From Oxalobacteraceae bacterium UBA6704 (GTDB lineage Bacteria > Pseudomonadota > Gammaproteobacteria > Burkholderiales > Burkholderiaceae_D): a stretch of 13,131 nucleotides of DNA. This document shows positions 5,595-12,607 of this stretch, piece by piece. Each line of letters opens with the position of its first letter. The stretch's first letter is position 1. The stretch spans positions 1-13,131 of the forward strand of contig DKJA01000183.1 in NCBI GenBank assembly GCA_002454505.1, given 5' to 3'. A program made the translations under genes and the position numbers. The notes beneath the pieces are model-generated. The model was given only the letters and a program-made list of their open reading frames with translations, was not told where the DNA came from and did no database searches.

Positions 5595-8558
5595 ATGCCC
5601 GTACAAAAACGCTCCAGGGTTGCCTCGTTCGCGTTATCTGCATTGACCAGTGCCCTGATCGGCACGGTAATCCTGCCGGCGGCGCATGCCGCCGGTCTCG
5701 GCAAGCTGACCGTGTTGTCGGCGCTGGGCCAGCCGCTGCGGGCCGAGATCGAGCTGACCGCCGTCGCGCCGGCCGAGGCGGCCGACCTGGCTGCCAAACT
5801 GGCGCCCGCCGAGGCCTTCAGCGCCGCCAACATCGACTTCAACCCGGCACTGCTGAACCTGCGCTTCGACATCGACCGGCGCGATGGCCGCCAGTTCATC
5901 CGCGTCACGTCCACGCAACCCATCAACGAGCCGTTCGTCGACATGCTGCTGGAGCTGACGTGGGCCAACGGGCGCCTGGTGCGCGAATACACCTTCCTGC
6001 TGGACCCCGCCGAGATGCGCAGTGCGCAGGCGCCGCAAGTGGCTGCGCCGGTCGATGTCAGCCGCGCTACTGCACAGGCTGGAGCGCGGGCCACTGCGCC
6101 TGCAGCCGCACCGGCCGCCACCCCGGCGGCACCTGCGCCGCAGGCTGCTGCGCGACCAGTCGAGCCGCGCCGCGCCGAGCCGGCTCCAGCACCGGCACCG
6201 GCCGAACCGGCCCGCGACGACGTGCGCGTCAAGCGCGGCGATACGCTGTCCGGCATCGCGCAAGACCTGCGCCCGGCCAATGTGTCGCTCGACATGATGC
6301 TGGTGGCGCTGTACCGCGCCAATCCGGAAGCGTTCAGCGGCAACAACATGAACCGCCTGAAGTCGGGCACGATCCTGTCCGTGCCGAGCGCCGACACGGT
6401 GCGCGGCCTGGGCCGCTCGCAATCGCGCGAAGTCGTGGTGGCCCATGCGGCCGACTTCAATGCCTACCGCGCCAAGCTGGCCGGGCAGGTGGCGTCGTCC
6501 ACGCCGGCCCGCGCGCCGGAAGCGCAGCAGAGCACTGGCGGCAAGATCACCGCCAAGGTGGAGGAGCGGCCGAACGCCGTCAATGCCGCGCAGGACCAGC
6601 TGAAGCTGTCCAAGGCCGGCGAAATCAGCGGGAGCACTGCGGGTAAAACCGGCCAGACGGGCAGCGCCGAAGACAAGATCGCCAAGGACCAGCAGGTGGC
6701 CGATGCGGCCGCCCGCGTCAAGGAGCTGGAAAAGAACGTCAGCGACCTGGAAAACCTGATGGCGGTGAAGAGCAAGGACGGCACCGAGGCGCAGAACCGC
6801 GCCGCCACGCCGGAACTCGACACGAAAGGCGCCCCGGTGCCTGCCGCGCCGCAGCCGGTGGCACAGGGCACTGGCGTCAACGCGCCCGCGGACAAGCCCA
6901 AGCCGGCCGCCAGGCCGCCGGCACCGGCGCCGGCCAAGGTCGAACCGGGCATCATGGACACGGTGATGGACAACATCCAGGCCATCGGCATCGCACTGGC
7001 GGTGCTGCTGGCTGGCGTGGGGCTGATCCTGTCGCGTCGCCGCAAGGCGAAGGAAGCGTTCGTCGTCAAGGAAGACCCGGTCGTGCCCGGCGCGGCCACG
7101 GCGGCGCCGTCGCTGTACGCCGATGCGGGCGGCCAGAGCGTCGACACCAGCAACAGCGTGTTCAACTCGAACTTCGCGCCGTCCGCCAGCCAGCTGGACA
7201 CCAATGAAGTCGATCCCGTCGCCGAGGCGGACGTGTACATCGCCTATGGCCGCGATGCGCAGGCCGAGGAGATCCTGAAGGAAGCGCTGCGCACGCATCC
7301 GGAGCGCCACGCGGTGCGCCTGAAGCTGCTGGAGATCTACGCCAACCGCAAGGACCTGCGCGCCTTCGAAGCCCAGGCCGCCGAGCTGCACGCGCTGAGC
7401 CAGGGCCAGGGCGACGAATGGACGCAGGCGGCCACGCTGGGCCGCTCGATCGATCCGACCAACCCGCTGTATGCGGCGGGCGCCAGCGGAGCGGGTGCGT
7501 TTGCCGCGGCCGCCGTCGCAACGGGCGTGACCGCCGTGGCGGCCGACGAGGCGGCGCGTGCGTCCGAATTCGCCGCCGCGCTGGACGGCGCCGCGCGCGC
7601 CCGCGACGAGCAGGATGCGGCCACCGGCGGGCTGGACCTGGATCTGGACAGCGAGCCGGCCCCGGCGCCGGAAGCGCAGGTGAATGCGCTGGACTTCGAC
7701 TTCGGCGATGCCACGGCGCTGCCTGCAGCTGACACCACTGACACCACTGACGCGGCTGCCGACACACCGGCGGAAGCGGCTGCGGAAACGGCCACGCCGG
7801 CGCCGGCGGAAAACCTGATGGACTTCGACTTCGGCGATCCCGTCGAGCCGGACGCCACGGCGCAGCCGCCGGCACCGTCCGTCGCGCAGCAGGCCGAGGA
7901 AGCGGAAGCGGACAAATACCTCGACTTCGACCTGGGCGGCCTGAGCTTCGAACCGGCGGCCGGCGACAAGCCGCCGGTGGCGGCGCAAGCGGCCGACGAC
8001 AGCCTGGACCTGGCCTTCGACGAACCGGCCACCGCGCCGGCACCGGCGGCGGCACCTGCGCCGGCCGGCCTGGCGATGGACTTCGACCTGGACCTGCCGG
8101 GCGAGGAGCGCGCCGAGCCGGCACCTGCCTCGGCACCGGCGGCCGACCCGCTGGCCGAACTGGACCTGATGGACTTCGACCGGCCGCAGGACCGTCCGGC
8201 CAGCGAGCCGTCGCTGGCGCTGGACGACGATGCCGACCTGCCGGAGCTGCCGGCGGCCGATACGCCGGCCCCGGCGCCGCTGCCTGACTTCGACCTGAGC
8301 GGCATCGACCTGGACCTGGACGAGGAACGCGCCCACGATCCGGACGCCACCGCCACGCCGCAAGCCGCGGACGAACCGGCGGCGGACGAGCCGATGTCCG
8401 CCCATCACATGGAAATGGACACCAAGCTCGACCTGGCCATCGCCTACCAGGAAATCGGCGACAAGGAAGGCGCCCGCGAGCTGCTCGACGAGGTGATCCG
8501 CGGCGGCAGCGACCGGCAGGTGGAGCGCGCCAACCAGATGCTGGCGCTGCTGGCCTGA
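5595..8558 (+). CDS. fimV: FimV-type polar/pilus assembly protein with LysM domain
   Basis: FimV is an inner-membrane protein that binds peptidoglycan and organises cell poles and the type IV pilus/secretion machinery. The 987-residue product shows the full FimV layout. A signal peptide is cut near AHA-AGL (about residue 32). The FimV N-terminal domain follows (GKLTVLSALGQPLRAEIEL onward). Next come an Ala/Pro-rich linker, a LysM domain (about 210-266, VRVKRGDTLSGIAQDL), a short predicted coiled coil (about 360-395) and one transmembrane helix (about 463-479) followed by RRRK. The cytoplasmic part has a TPR-like segment (about 540-625), a long acidic Ala/Pro-rich region with repeated DFDF/DFDL motifs, and the conserved C-terminal domain (about 937-987, MDTKLDLAIAYQEIGDKEGA). 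Placement between asd and truA is the usual one in beta- and gammaproteobacteria. No other pilus genes are in the window. Long antisense frames here are by-products of GC-rich codon usage. Confidence 0.95.
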   Translation: MPVQKRSRVASFALSALTSALIGTVILPAAHAAGLGKLTVLSALGQPLRAEIELTAVAPAEAADLAAKLAPAEAFSAANIDFNPALLNLRFDIDRRDGRQFIRVTSTQPINEPFVDMLLELTWANGRLVREYTFLLDPAEMRSAQAPQVAAPVDVSRATAQAGARATAPAAAPAATPAAPAPQAAARPVEPRRAEPAPAPAPAEPARDDVRVKRGDTLSGIAQDLRPANVSLDMMLVALYRANPEAFSGNNMNRLKSGTILSVPSADTVRGLGRSQSREVVVAHAADFNAYRAKLAGQVASSTPARAPEAQQSTGGKITAKVEERPNAVNAAQDQLKLSKAGEISGSTAGKTGQTGSAEDKIAKDQQVADAAARVKELEKNVSDLENLMAVKSKDGTEAQNRAATPELDTKGAPVPAAPQPVAQGTGVNAPADKPKPAARPPAPAPAKVEPGIMDTVMDNIQAIGIALAVLLAGVGLILSRRRKAKEAFVVKEDPVVPGAATAAPSLYADAGGQSVDTSNSVFNSNFAPSASQLDTNEVDPVAEADVYIAYGRDAQAEEILKEALRTHPERHAVRLKLLEIYANRKDLRAFEAQAAELHALSQGQGDEWTQAATLGRSIDPTNPLYAAGASGAGAFAAAAVATGVTAVAADEAARASEFAAALDGAARARDEQDAATGGLDLDLDSEPAPAPEAQVNALDFDFGDATALPAADTTDTTDAAADTPAEAAAETATPAPAENLMDFDFGDPVEPDATAQPPAPSVAQQAEEAEADKYLDFDLGGLSFEPAAGDKPPVAAQAADDSLDLAFDEPATAPAPAAAPAPAGLAMDFDLDLPGEERAEPAPASAPAADPLAELDLMDFDRPQDRPASEPSLALDDDADLPELPAADTPAPAPLPDFDLSGIDLDLDEERAHDPDATATPQAADEPAADEPMSAHHMEMDTKLDLAIAYQEIGDKEGARELLDEVIRGGSDRQVERANQMLALLA

Positions 8559-8571
8559 CCTGCGGCCGGAC

Positions 8572-8596
8572 TTGCCATCCTGACTTTGCGTATAAT
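8572..8596 (+). promoter_or_regulatory. Promoter with consensus -10 upstream of truA
   Basis: TATAAT (8591-8596) is a perfect -10 box, rare in DNA this GC-rich, 33 bases after the fimV stop and 31 before the truA start. The best -35-like hexamer, TTGCCA (8572-8577), is only 13 bases away, so the -35 contact is poor. Transcription would begin near 8603 and could carry truA-trpF-trpB. Confidence 0.5.
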
Positions 8597-8626
8597 CCCC
8601 GCTCCGCAATATCACACGGACAGGCA

Positions 8627-9451
8627 TTGAAACGCATCGCATTGGGAGTCCAGTACAACGGCGCCGACTGGCAGGGTTACCAGGTGCAGCCGCACGGCCA
8701 GACCGTGCAGGACAAGCTGGAGCAGGCCCTGGAGAAATTCGCCCGCGTGCGCATCGGTACCACGTGCGCAGGCCGCACGGATGCCGGCGTGCACGCGCTG
8801 GGCCAGGTCGTTCATTTCGACACCGACCTGCAGCGCGACACGCATGCCTGGGTGCGCGGCCTTAACGCCTTCCTGCCCGATTCGATCGGCGTGCGCTGGG
8901 CGAAGGAGCTGCATGAGGTGATTCCGTTCGGCGAGGCGGAGTTCGACCAGGAAGGCGACTTCCATGCGCGCTTCTCGGCCCGCTCGCGCACCTATCACTA
9001 CCTGATGTACAACCACCGCGTGCGCGCGCCGCTGCTGGCGGGCCGCGCCGGTTACTATCACCGTCCGCTGGACGTGGCGCTGATGCGGGAAGCGGTGCGG
9101 CCGATGATCGGCCGGCACGATTTCTCGGCCTTCCGCGCCGCCAGCTGCCAGGCGAAAACGCCGGTCAAGGACATGCACGAGATTGCGATCGAGCGGCATG
9201 GCGACATGCTGCTGTTCACGCTGCGCGCCAGCGCCTTCCTGCACCACATGGTGCGCAACATCGTCGGCGCGCTGGTGTATGTGGGGCAGGGCCGCGAGAA
9301 CACGGCGTGGCTGGGCGAGCTGCTGGCCAGCCGCGACCGCACGCAGGCCGCGCCCACCTTCATGCCCGACGGCCTGTACCTGGCGCAGATCGAATACGAT
9401 GCCCGCTGGGAGCTGCCGCAGGAAACGCCGCGCATCCTGCCGGCTTTTTGA
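8627..9451 (+). CDS. truA: tRNA pseudouridine(38-40) synthase TruA
   Basis: TruA converts uridines 38, 39 and 40 of the tRNA anticodon stem-loop to pseudouridine. The 274-residue product (E. coli 270) begins KRIALGVQYNGADWQGYQ after the initiator. It carries the active-site motif GRTDAGVHA with the catalytic Asp at residue 52, then the RSRTYHYLMYN and FLHHMVRNIVG blocks. The start is TTG at 8627; no ATG or GTG fits the family N-terminus, and the Shine-Dalgarno sequence is weak (GGA at 8618-8620), so translation initiation may be modest. Its TGA stop overlaps the trpF ribosome-binding site, which implies translational coupling. truA next to fimV and trpF is a conserved arrangement. Confidence 0.97.
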   Translation: MKRIALGVQYNGADWQGYQVQPHGQTVQDKLEQALEKFARVRIGTTCAGRTDAGVHALGQVVHFDTDLQRDTHAWVRGLNAFLPDSIGVRWAKELHEVIPFGEAEFDQEGDFHARFSARSRTYHYLMYNHRVRAPLLAGRAGYYHRPLDVALMREAVRPMIGRHDFSAFRAASCQAKTPVKDMHEIAIERHGDMLLFTLRASAFLHHMVRNIVGALVYVGQGRENTAWLGELLASRDRTQAAPTFMPDGLYLAQIEYDARWELPQETPRILPAF

Positions 9452-9454
9452 GGA
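9450..9454 (+). promoter_or_regulatory. trpF ribosome-binding site overlapping the truA stop
   Basis: GAGGA begins inside the truA TGA codon (9449-9451) and lies 6 bases before the trpF ATG. A ribosome ending truA would be sitting on the site used to begin trpF. Confidence 0.75.
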
Positions 9455-9460
9455 CACCGC

Positions 9461-10129
9461 ATGCCACGCACGCGCATTAAAATCTGCGGGCTGACCCGCG
9501 AGGAAGACGTGGCCGCCGCCGTGGCCGCGGGCGCCGACGCGATCGGCTTCGTGTTTTATCCGAAGAGCCCGCGCTACGTGACGCCGGCCCGCGCCGCCGA
9601 ACTGATCGCCACGCTGCCGCCGTTCGTCACGCCCGTCGGGCTGTTCGTCAATGCCTCCGCAGAAGAAGTGGCCGAGACGGTGCGCGTGGCGCCTGTCGCG
9701 CTGCTGCAGTTCCATGGCGACGAGACAGCCGCCCAGTGCGCCGCTGCCGCTCAGGCCGTCAACCGCCAGTTCGTCCGCGTGTTCCGCGTAAAACCGGACA
9801 CCGGCGCATCCGAGCTGCTAGAATATGAAGCTCAATGCCGCTCGTCGTCGCCGCTGTTCGCGGGTCTGCTGTTCGACACGTACGTGGATGCCTACGGCGG
9901 CGCAGGAAAGGTTTTCGATTGGTCCCTCATCCCAAAAGAACTCGCGCATCGGGCCGTTTTAAGTGGTGGCTTGAGCGTGCAAAATGCGACTGGCGCGGTA
10001 GCCCAGTTACGCCCGTACGCGGTTGACGTCAGCAGTGGCGTCGAAGCCGCGAAGGGCATCAAGGACGCCAGCCTGATCGCGCAGTTCGTTGCCGCGGTCC
10101 GCGCCGGCGACTCGGGGAACGCCGCCTAG
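9461..10129 (+). CDS. trpF: Phosphoribosylanthranilate isomerase
   Basis: TrpF performs the Amadori rearrangement of phosphoribosylanthranilate to CdRP in tryptophan synthesis. It is a stand-alone 222-residue TIM barrel, not fused to TrpC. The start reads MPRTRIKICGLTREED, with the general base Cys9 in KICGLT. The general acid is Asp139 in LLFDTYVDAYGG, and SGG plus YAVDVSSGVE form the C-terminal phosphate-binding loops. It is separated from truA by 9 bases and from trpB by 44. From about 9902 to 10024 the codons are much less GC-biased than in the neighbours (third-position GC about 56%, against about 85% for the start of trpB, counted by hand), although the protein motifs are intact. A candidate internal promoter lies just before that patch. 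Confidence 0.97.
   Translation: MPRTRIKICGLTREEDVAAAVAAGADAIGFVFYPKSPRYVTPARAAELIATLPPFVTPVGLFVNASAEEVAETVRVAPVALLQFHGDETAAQCAAAAQAVNRQFVRVFRVKPDTGASELLEYEAQCRSSSPLFAGLLFDTYVDAYGGAGKVFDWSLIPKELAHRAVLSGGLSVQNATGAVAQLRPYAVDVSSGVEAAKGIKDASLIAQFVAAVRAGDSGNAA
9795..9824 (+). promoter_or_regulatory. Candidate internal promoter within trpF
   Basis: CGGACA (9795-9800, 4/6 to -35) and the extended -10 TGC-TAGAAT (9816-9824, 5/6 hexamer) are 18 bases apart. It could give trpB its own transcript. It lies inside coding sequence, so chance occurrence is quite possible. Confidence 0.3.
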
Positions 10130-10170
10130 CCGTGCCGGCACGGCGTTCCCGTCCCGATTCCAGGAACGCC
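10115..10170 (+). promoter_or_regulatory. Alternative RNA hairpins at the trpF-trpB junction
   Basis: GGGAACGCCG (10115-10124, the end of trpF) can pair with CGGCGTTCCC (10141-10150). The same CGGCGTTCCC segment can instead pair over 8 bp with GGAACGCC (10163-10170), directly before the trpB ATG and including part of its ribosome-binding site. A 16-bp perfect palindrome (10129-10144) overlaps both folds. No T-tract follows, so this would act on translation or stability rather than as an intrinsic terminator. Confidence 0.5.
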
Positions 10171-10173
10171 ATC

Positions 10174-11418
10174 ATGAATGCACACGATCCGAAGAGCGCC
10201 GCCGCGCTGTTCCACGCCACCGATTACCAGCTGCCCGACGCCACCGGCCACTTCGGCCCGTACGGCGGCTCGTTCGTCGCCGAAACCCTCACCTATGCAC
10301 TGGCCGAACTCAACGAAGCCTATGCGCGCTACAGCCACGATGCCGAATTCCTCGAAGAGTTCCGCTACGAGCTGAAGCACTTTGTCGGCCGTCCTTCGCC
10401 GATCTATCACGCGAAGCGGTGGTCCGATATCGCCGGCGGCGCGCAGATCTACTTCAAGCGCGAGGACCTGAACCACACCGGCGCCCACAAGATCAACAAC
10501 GTGATGGGCCAGGCGCTGCTGGCGAAGCGGATGGGCAAGCCGCGCATCATCGCCGAAACGGGCGCCGGCCAGCACGGCGTGGCCACCGCCACGATCTGCG
10601 CGCGCTTCGGGCTCGAATGCGTCGTCTACATGGGCGCCGAGGATGTCAAGCGGCAGGCGCAGAACGTCTACCGGATGAAGCTGCTGGGCGCCACCGTCGT
10701 GCCCGTCGAATCGGGCTCGAAGACGCTGAAGGATGCGCTGAACGAGGCGATGCGCGATTGGGTGACCAATATCGAGAACACCTTCTACATCATTGGCACG
10801 GTGGCCGGGCCGCACCCGTACCCGATGCTTGTGCGCGATTTCCAGTCGGTGATCGGCGAGGAATGCCTGGTGCAGATGCCGGAGATGACGGGCCGCCAGC
10901 CCGACTACGTGCTGGCCTGCATCGGCGGCGGCTCGAACGCGATGGGCATCTTTTACCCTTACATCGACCAGAAGGCCACGCAACTGATCGGCGTGGAAGC
11001 GGCCGGCGAGGGGCTCGACACGGGCAAGCATGCGGCATCGCTGACGAAGGGCTATCCGGGCGTCCTGCACGGCAATCGCACTTACCTGCTGCAGAGCGAC
11101 GACGGCCAGATCATCGAAACGCACTCCGTCTCGGCCGGCCTGGATTACCCGGGCGTGGGCCCCGAGCACGCCTGGCTGAAGGATTCCGGCCGCGCGCAGT
11201 ACGTGTCGGTCACCGACGACGAGGCGCTGCAGGCCTTCCACGACTGCTGCCACATCGAGGGCATCATCCCGGCGCTGGAATCGTCGCACGCGCTGGCCTA
11301 CGCCGCCAAGCTGGCTGCCACGCTGCCGAAGGACAAGATCGTGCTGGCCAACCTGTCCGGCCGGGGCGACAAGGACATGCATACGGTGGCCGAGCGGATG
11401 GGGCTGAATTTCGGCTGA
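10174..11418 (+). CDS. trpB: Tryptophan synthase beta subunit
   Basis: TrpB condenses indole with serine to tryptophan using pyridoxal phosphate, in an alpha2-beta2 complex with TrpA. The product has 414 residues. Its family core starts at DATGHFGPYGGSFVAETL, after about 20 extra N-terminal residues. The PLP lysine is Lys106 in HTGAHKINN; AETGAGQHGVA carries the catalytic glutamate, and GGGSNAMG (251-258) binds the PLP phosphate. The ATG at 10174 is chosen because AGGA lies 8 bases upstream; an in-frame GTG at 10132 would start in the trpF-trpB hairpin region and has no such site. The gap to trpA is unusually filled by a repeat and a terminator-like hairpin, so the two partner subunits may not be made strictly in step from one coupled message. 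Confidence 0.98.
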   Translation: MNAHDPKSAAALFHATDYQLPDATGHFGPYGGSFVAETLTYALAELNEAYARYSHDAEFLEEFRYELKHFVGRPSPIYHAKRWSDIAGGAQIYFKREDLNHTGAHKINNVMGQALLAKRMGKPRIIAETGAGQHGVATATICARFGLECVVYMGAEDVKRQAQNVYRMKLLGATVVPVESGSKTLKDALNEAMRDWVTNIENTFYIIGTVAGPHPYPMLVRDFQSVIGEECLVQMPEMTGRQPDYVLACIGGGSNAMGIFYPYIDQKATQLIGVEAAGEGLDTGKHAASLTKGYPGVLHGNRTYLLQSDDGQIIETHSVSAGLDYPGVGPEHAWLKDSGRAQYVSVTDDEALQAFHDCCHIEGIIPALESSHALAYAAKLAATLPKDKIVLANLSGRGDKDMHTVAERMGLNFG

Positions 11419-11427
11419 TGTTGCTTA

Positions 11428-11467
11428 AAAAATGGGGCGGTCCGGCGATCCGGCAGACCCCATTTTT
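11428..11467 (+). terminator. Terminator-like hairpin between trpB and trpA
   Basis: AAAAATGGGG (11428-11437) pairs perfectly with CCCCATTTTT (11458-11467) around a 20-nt GC-rich loop that can pair further (GGTC with GACC). The 3' arm ends in five T, as in a bidirectional intrinsic terminator. It begins 10 bases after the trpB stop. If active it would reduce read-through into trpA; strength is unknown because the T-run lies within the stem. Confidence 0.45.
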
Positions 11468-11510
11468 CGAGAAACATTTCCTGGAAAATGGGGCGGTTCG
11501 GCGATCCGGC
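11429..11510. repeat. 26-bp direct repeat between trpB and trpA
   Basis: The unit at 11429-11454 recurs at 11485-11510 with one mismatch (C/T). Both begin AAAATGGGGCGG and end GGCGATCCGGC. The first unit carries a CCCCATTTTT partner (11458-11467). The second has lost its own, but its AAAATGGGG could pair with that same partner. This occupies most of the 129-base trpB-trpA gap. Confidence 0.85.
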
Positions 11511-11547
11511 TGTCTCCAGTTAAGAAAAACTTTTGCCGAGAACCATC

Positions 11548-12345
11548 ATGTCCCGTATCGCCCAGACCTTCGCAGCGCTGAAAGCGCAAAACAAAACCGG
11601 TCTCGTGACCTTCATTACTGCCGGCGATCCGTCGCCGGCGCAGACGGTGCCGCTGCTGCATGCCCTCGTGGCGGGCGGCGCCGACGTGCTGGAACTCGGC
11701 GTGCCGTTTTCCGATCCGATGGCCGAGGGCCCCGTCATCCAGCGCGCATGTGAGCGCGCACTCGCGCATGGCGTCGGTATTCGCCACGTGTTCGACTACG
11801 TCCGCGAGTTCCGCAAGACCAACCAGACGACGCCCGTCGTGCTGATGGGCTACGCCAACCCGATCGAGCGCATCGGCGCCGATGCCTTCATCGAGCAGTC
11901 GCGCGAAGCGGGAGCGGATGGCGCCATCGTCGTCGACTACCCGCCGGAAGAATGCGAAGAGTTCGCTGGCAAGATGCGTGCCGCCGGTCTCGACCTGATC
12001 TTCCTGCTGGCGCCCACGTCGACGCCGGAGCGCATCGCCCAGGTGGCCAAGGTGGGCGGCGGCTTCTCTTACTATGTCTCGCTGAAGGGCGTCACCGGCG
12101 CCGGCAACATCGACACCGCCCAGGTCGCCGAACGCATCGCCGCCATCCGCCAGCACGTCAGCCTGCCGATCGGCGTCGGCTTCGGCATTCGCGACGGCGC
12201 CACCGCCAAGGCGCTGGCCAAGGTGGCCGACGCCGTCGTCATCGGCAGCCGCATCATCCAGGAAATCGAAGCGAGCCCGCCCGAGCAGGCGCCCGCCGCC
12301 GTGCAGGCCTTCGTCGCCGGCATCCGCCAGGCGCTGGACGAGTAA
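11548..12345 (+). CDS. trpA: Tryptophan synthase alpha subunit
   Basis: TrpA cleaves indole-3-glycerol phosphate to glyceraldehyde-3-phosphate and indole, which is channelled to TrpB. The 265-residue TIM barrel begins MSRIAQTFAALKAQNKTGLV and contains TFITAGDPSP, LELGVPFSDPMAEGP and the phosphate-binding VGFGIRDG. The catalytic Glu49 is present. The position of the second catalytic residue, Asp60 in Salmonella, is Glu60 here (PMAEGP). It is acidic and conservative, so the enzyme is probably active. The ATG at 11548 matches the family start; an in-frame TTG at 11533 is less likely. The Shine-Dalgarno sequence is poor. It is separated from trpB by repeats and followed by two copies of a palindromic repeat before accD. 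Confidence 0.98.
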   Translation: MSRIAQTFAALKAQNKTGLVTFITAGDPSPAQTVPLLHALVAGGADVLELGVPFSDPMAEGPVIQRACERALAHGVGIRHVFDYVREFRKTNQTTPVVLMGYANPIERIGADAFIEQSREAGADGAIVVDYPPEECEEFAGKMRAAGLDLIFLLAPTSTPERIAQVAKVGGGFSYYVSLKGVTGAGNIDTAQVAERIAAIRQHVSLPIGVGFGIRDGATAKALAKVADAVVIGSRIIQEIEASPPEQAPAAVQAFVAGIRQALDE

Positions 12346-12362
12346 GCACCCGCTCTACAGCC

Positions 12363-12409
12363 GAGGCCGTGTCCACCTTGGTGTCTGACACCGACAGTGA
12401 CACGGCCTC
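12363..12409. repeat. 47-bp nested palindrome, copy 1
   Basis: Outer arms GAGGCCGTGTC (12363-12373) and GACACGGCCTC (12399-12409) are perfectly complementary. Centred between them is the inner palindrome GGTGTC-T-GACACC (12380-12392), with 6 bases on either side. It starts 18 bases after the trpA stop and has no T-tract. Confidence 0.85.
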
Positions 12410-12436
12410 ATTAGTCAGTCGCCGAATTTTGCTGCC

Positions 12437-12483
12437 GAGTTCGTGTCCGCGTCGGTGTCTGACACCATGGTGGACACGAGCTC
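12437..12483. repeat. 47-bp nested palindrome, copy 2
   Basis: It has the same length and layout as the copy at 12363. Outer arms GAGTTCGTGTCC (12437-12448) and GGACACGAGCTC (12472-12483) pair with one mismatch or G-U wobble. The centre GGTGTC-T-GACACC (12454-12466) is identical, and the spacers differ. Arm differences between the copies largely keep pairing. Confidence 0.85.
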
Positions 12484-12547
12484 ATCCATTGCGCGGCAGC
12501 CCGCATGGAAACTCACGCTCGTGCGCAATCTTGCCAAAGTTGAATGT

Positions 12548-12576
12548 TCGACACGGCAGGCGGAAACCGCTACACT
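12548..12576 (+). promoter_or_regulatory. Candidate sigma70 promoter for accD
   Basis: TCGACA (12548-12553, 5/6 to -35) and TACACT (12571-12576, 4/6 to -10) are separated by exactly 17 bases. They lie after the repeats and about 32 bases before the accD ATG. Transcription would start near 12583. Confidence 0.5.
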
Positions 12577-12597
12577 GCGCGCTCAAGTCAGAGCAAC

Positions 12598-12603
12598 AGG
12601 AGA
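12598..12603 (+). promoter_or_regulatory. Strong accD ribosome-binding site
   Basis: AGGAGA lies 4 bases before the ATG at 12608. It is one of the best Shine-Dalgarno matches in the window and fixes the start of accD. Confidence 0.75.
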
Positions 12604-12607
12604 AAAC

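Noticed and set aside
4532..6460. Antisense open frame of 642 codons spanning asd and the start of fimV
   Set aside because: It runs through two real genes and a structured repeat; its Ser/Ala/Arg-rich composition is an artefact of reading the complement.
5634..8642. Antisense open frame of 1002 codons across fimV
   Set aside because: It mirrors fimV, is dominated by Arg/Gly/His composition expected from the complement of GC-rich codons, and has no recognisable domain or start signal.
9835..10026. 63-codon frame inside trpF
   Set aside because: It overlaps the conserved catalytic and phosphate-binding part of TrpF in another frame and lacks a ribosome-binding site; it is open partly because codon use in this patch is atypical.
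12363..12483. CRISPR array
   Set aside because: There are only two units, each internally palindromic over its full length, 27 bases apart, with no cas genes.
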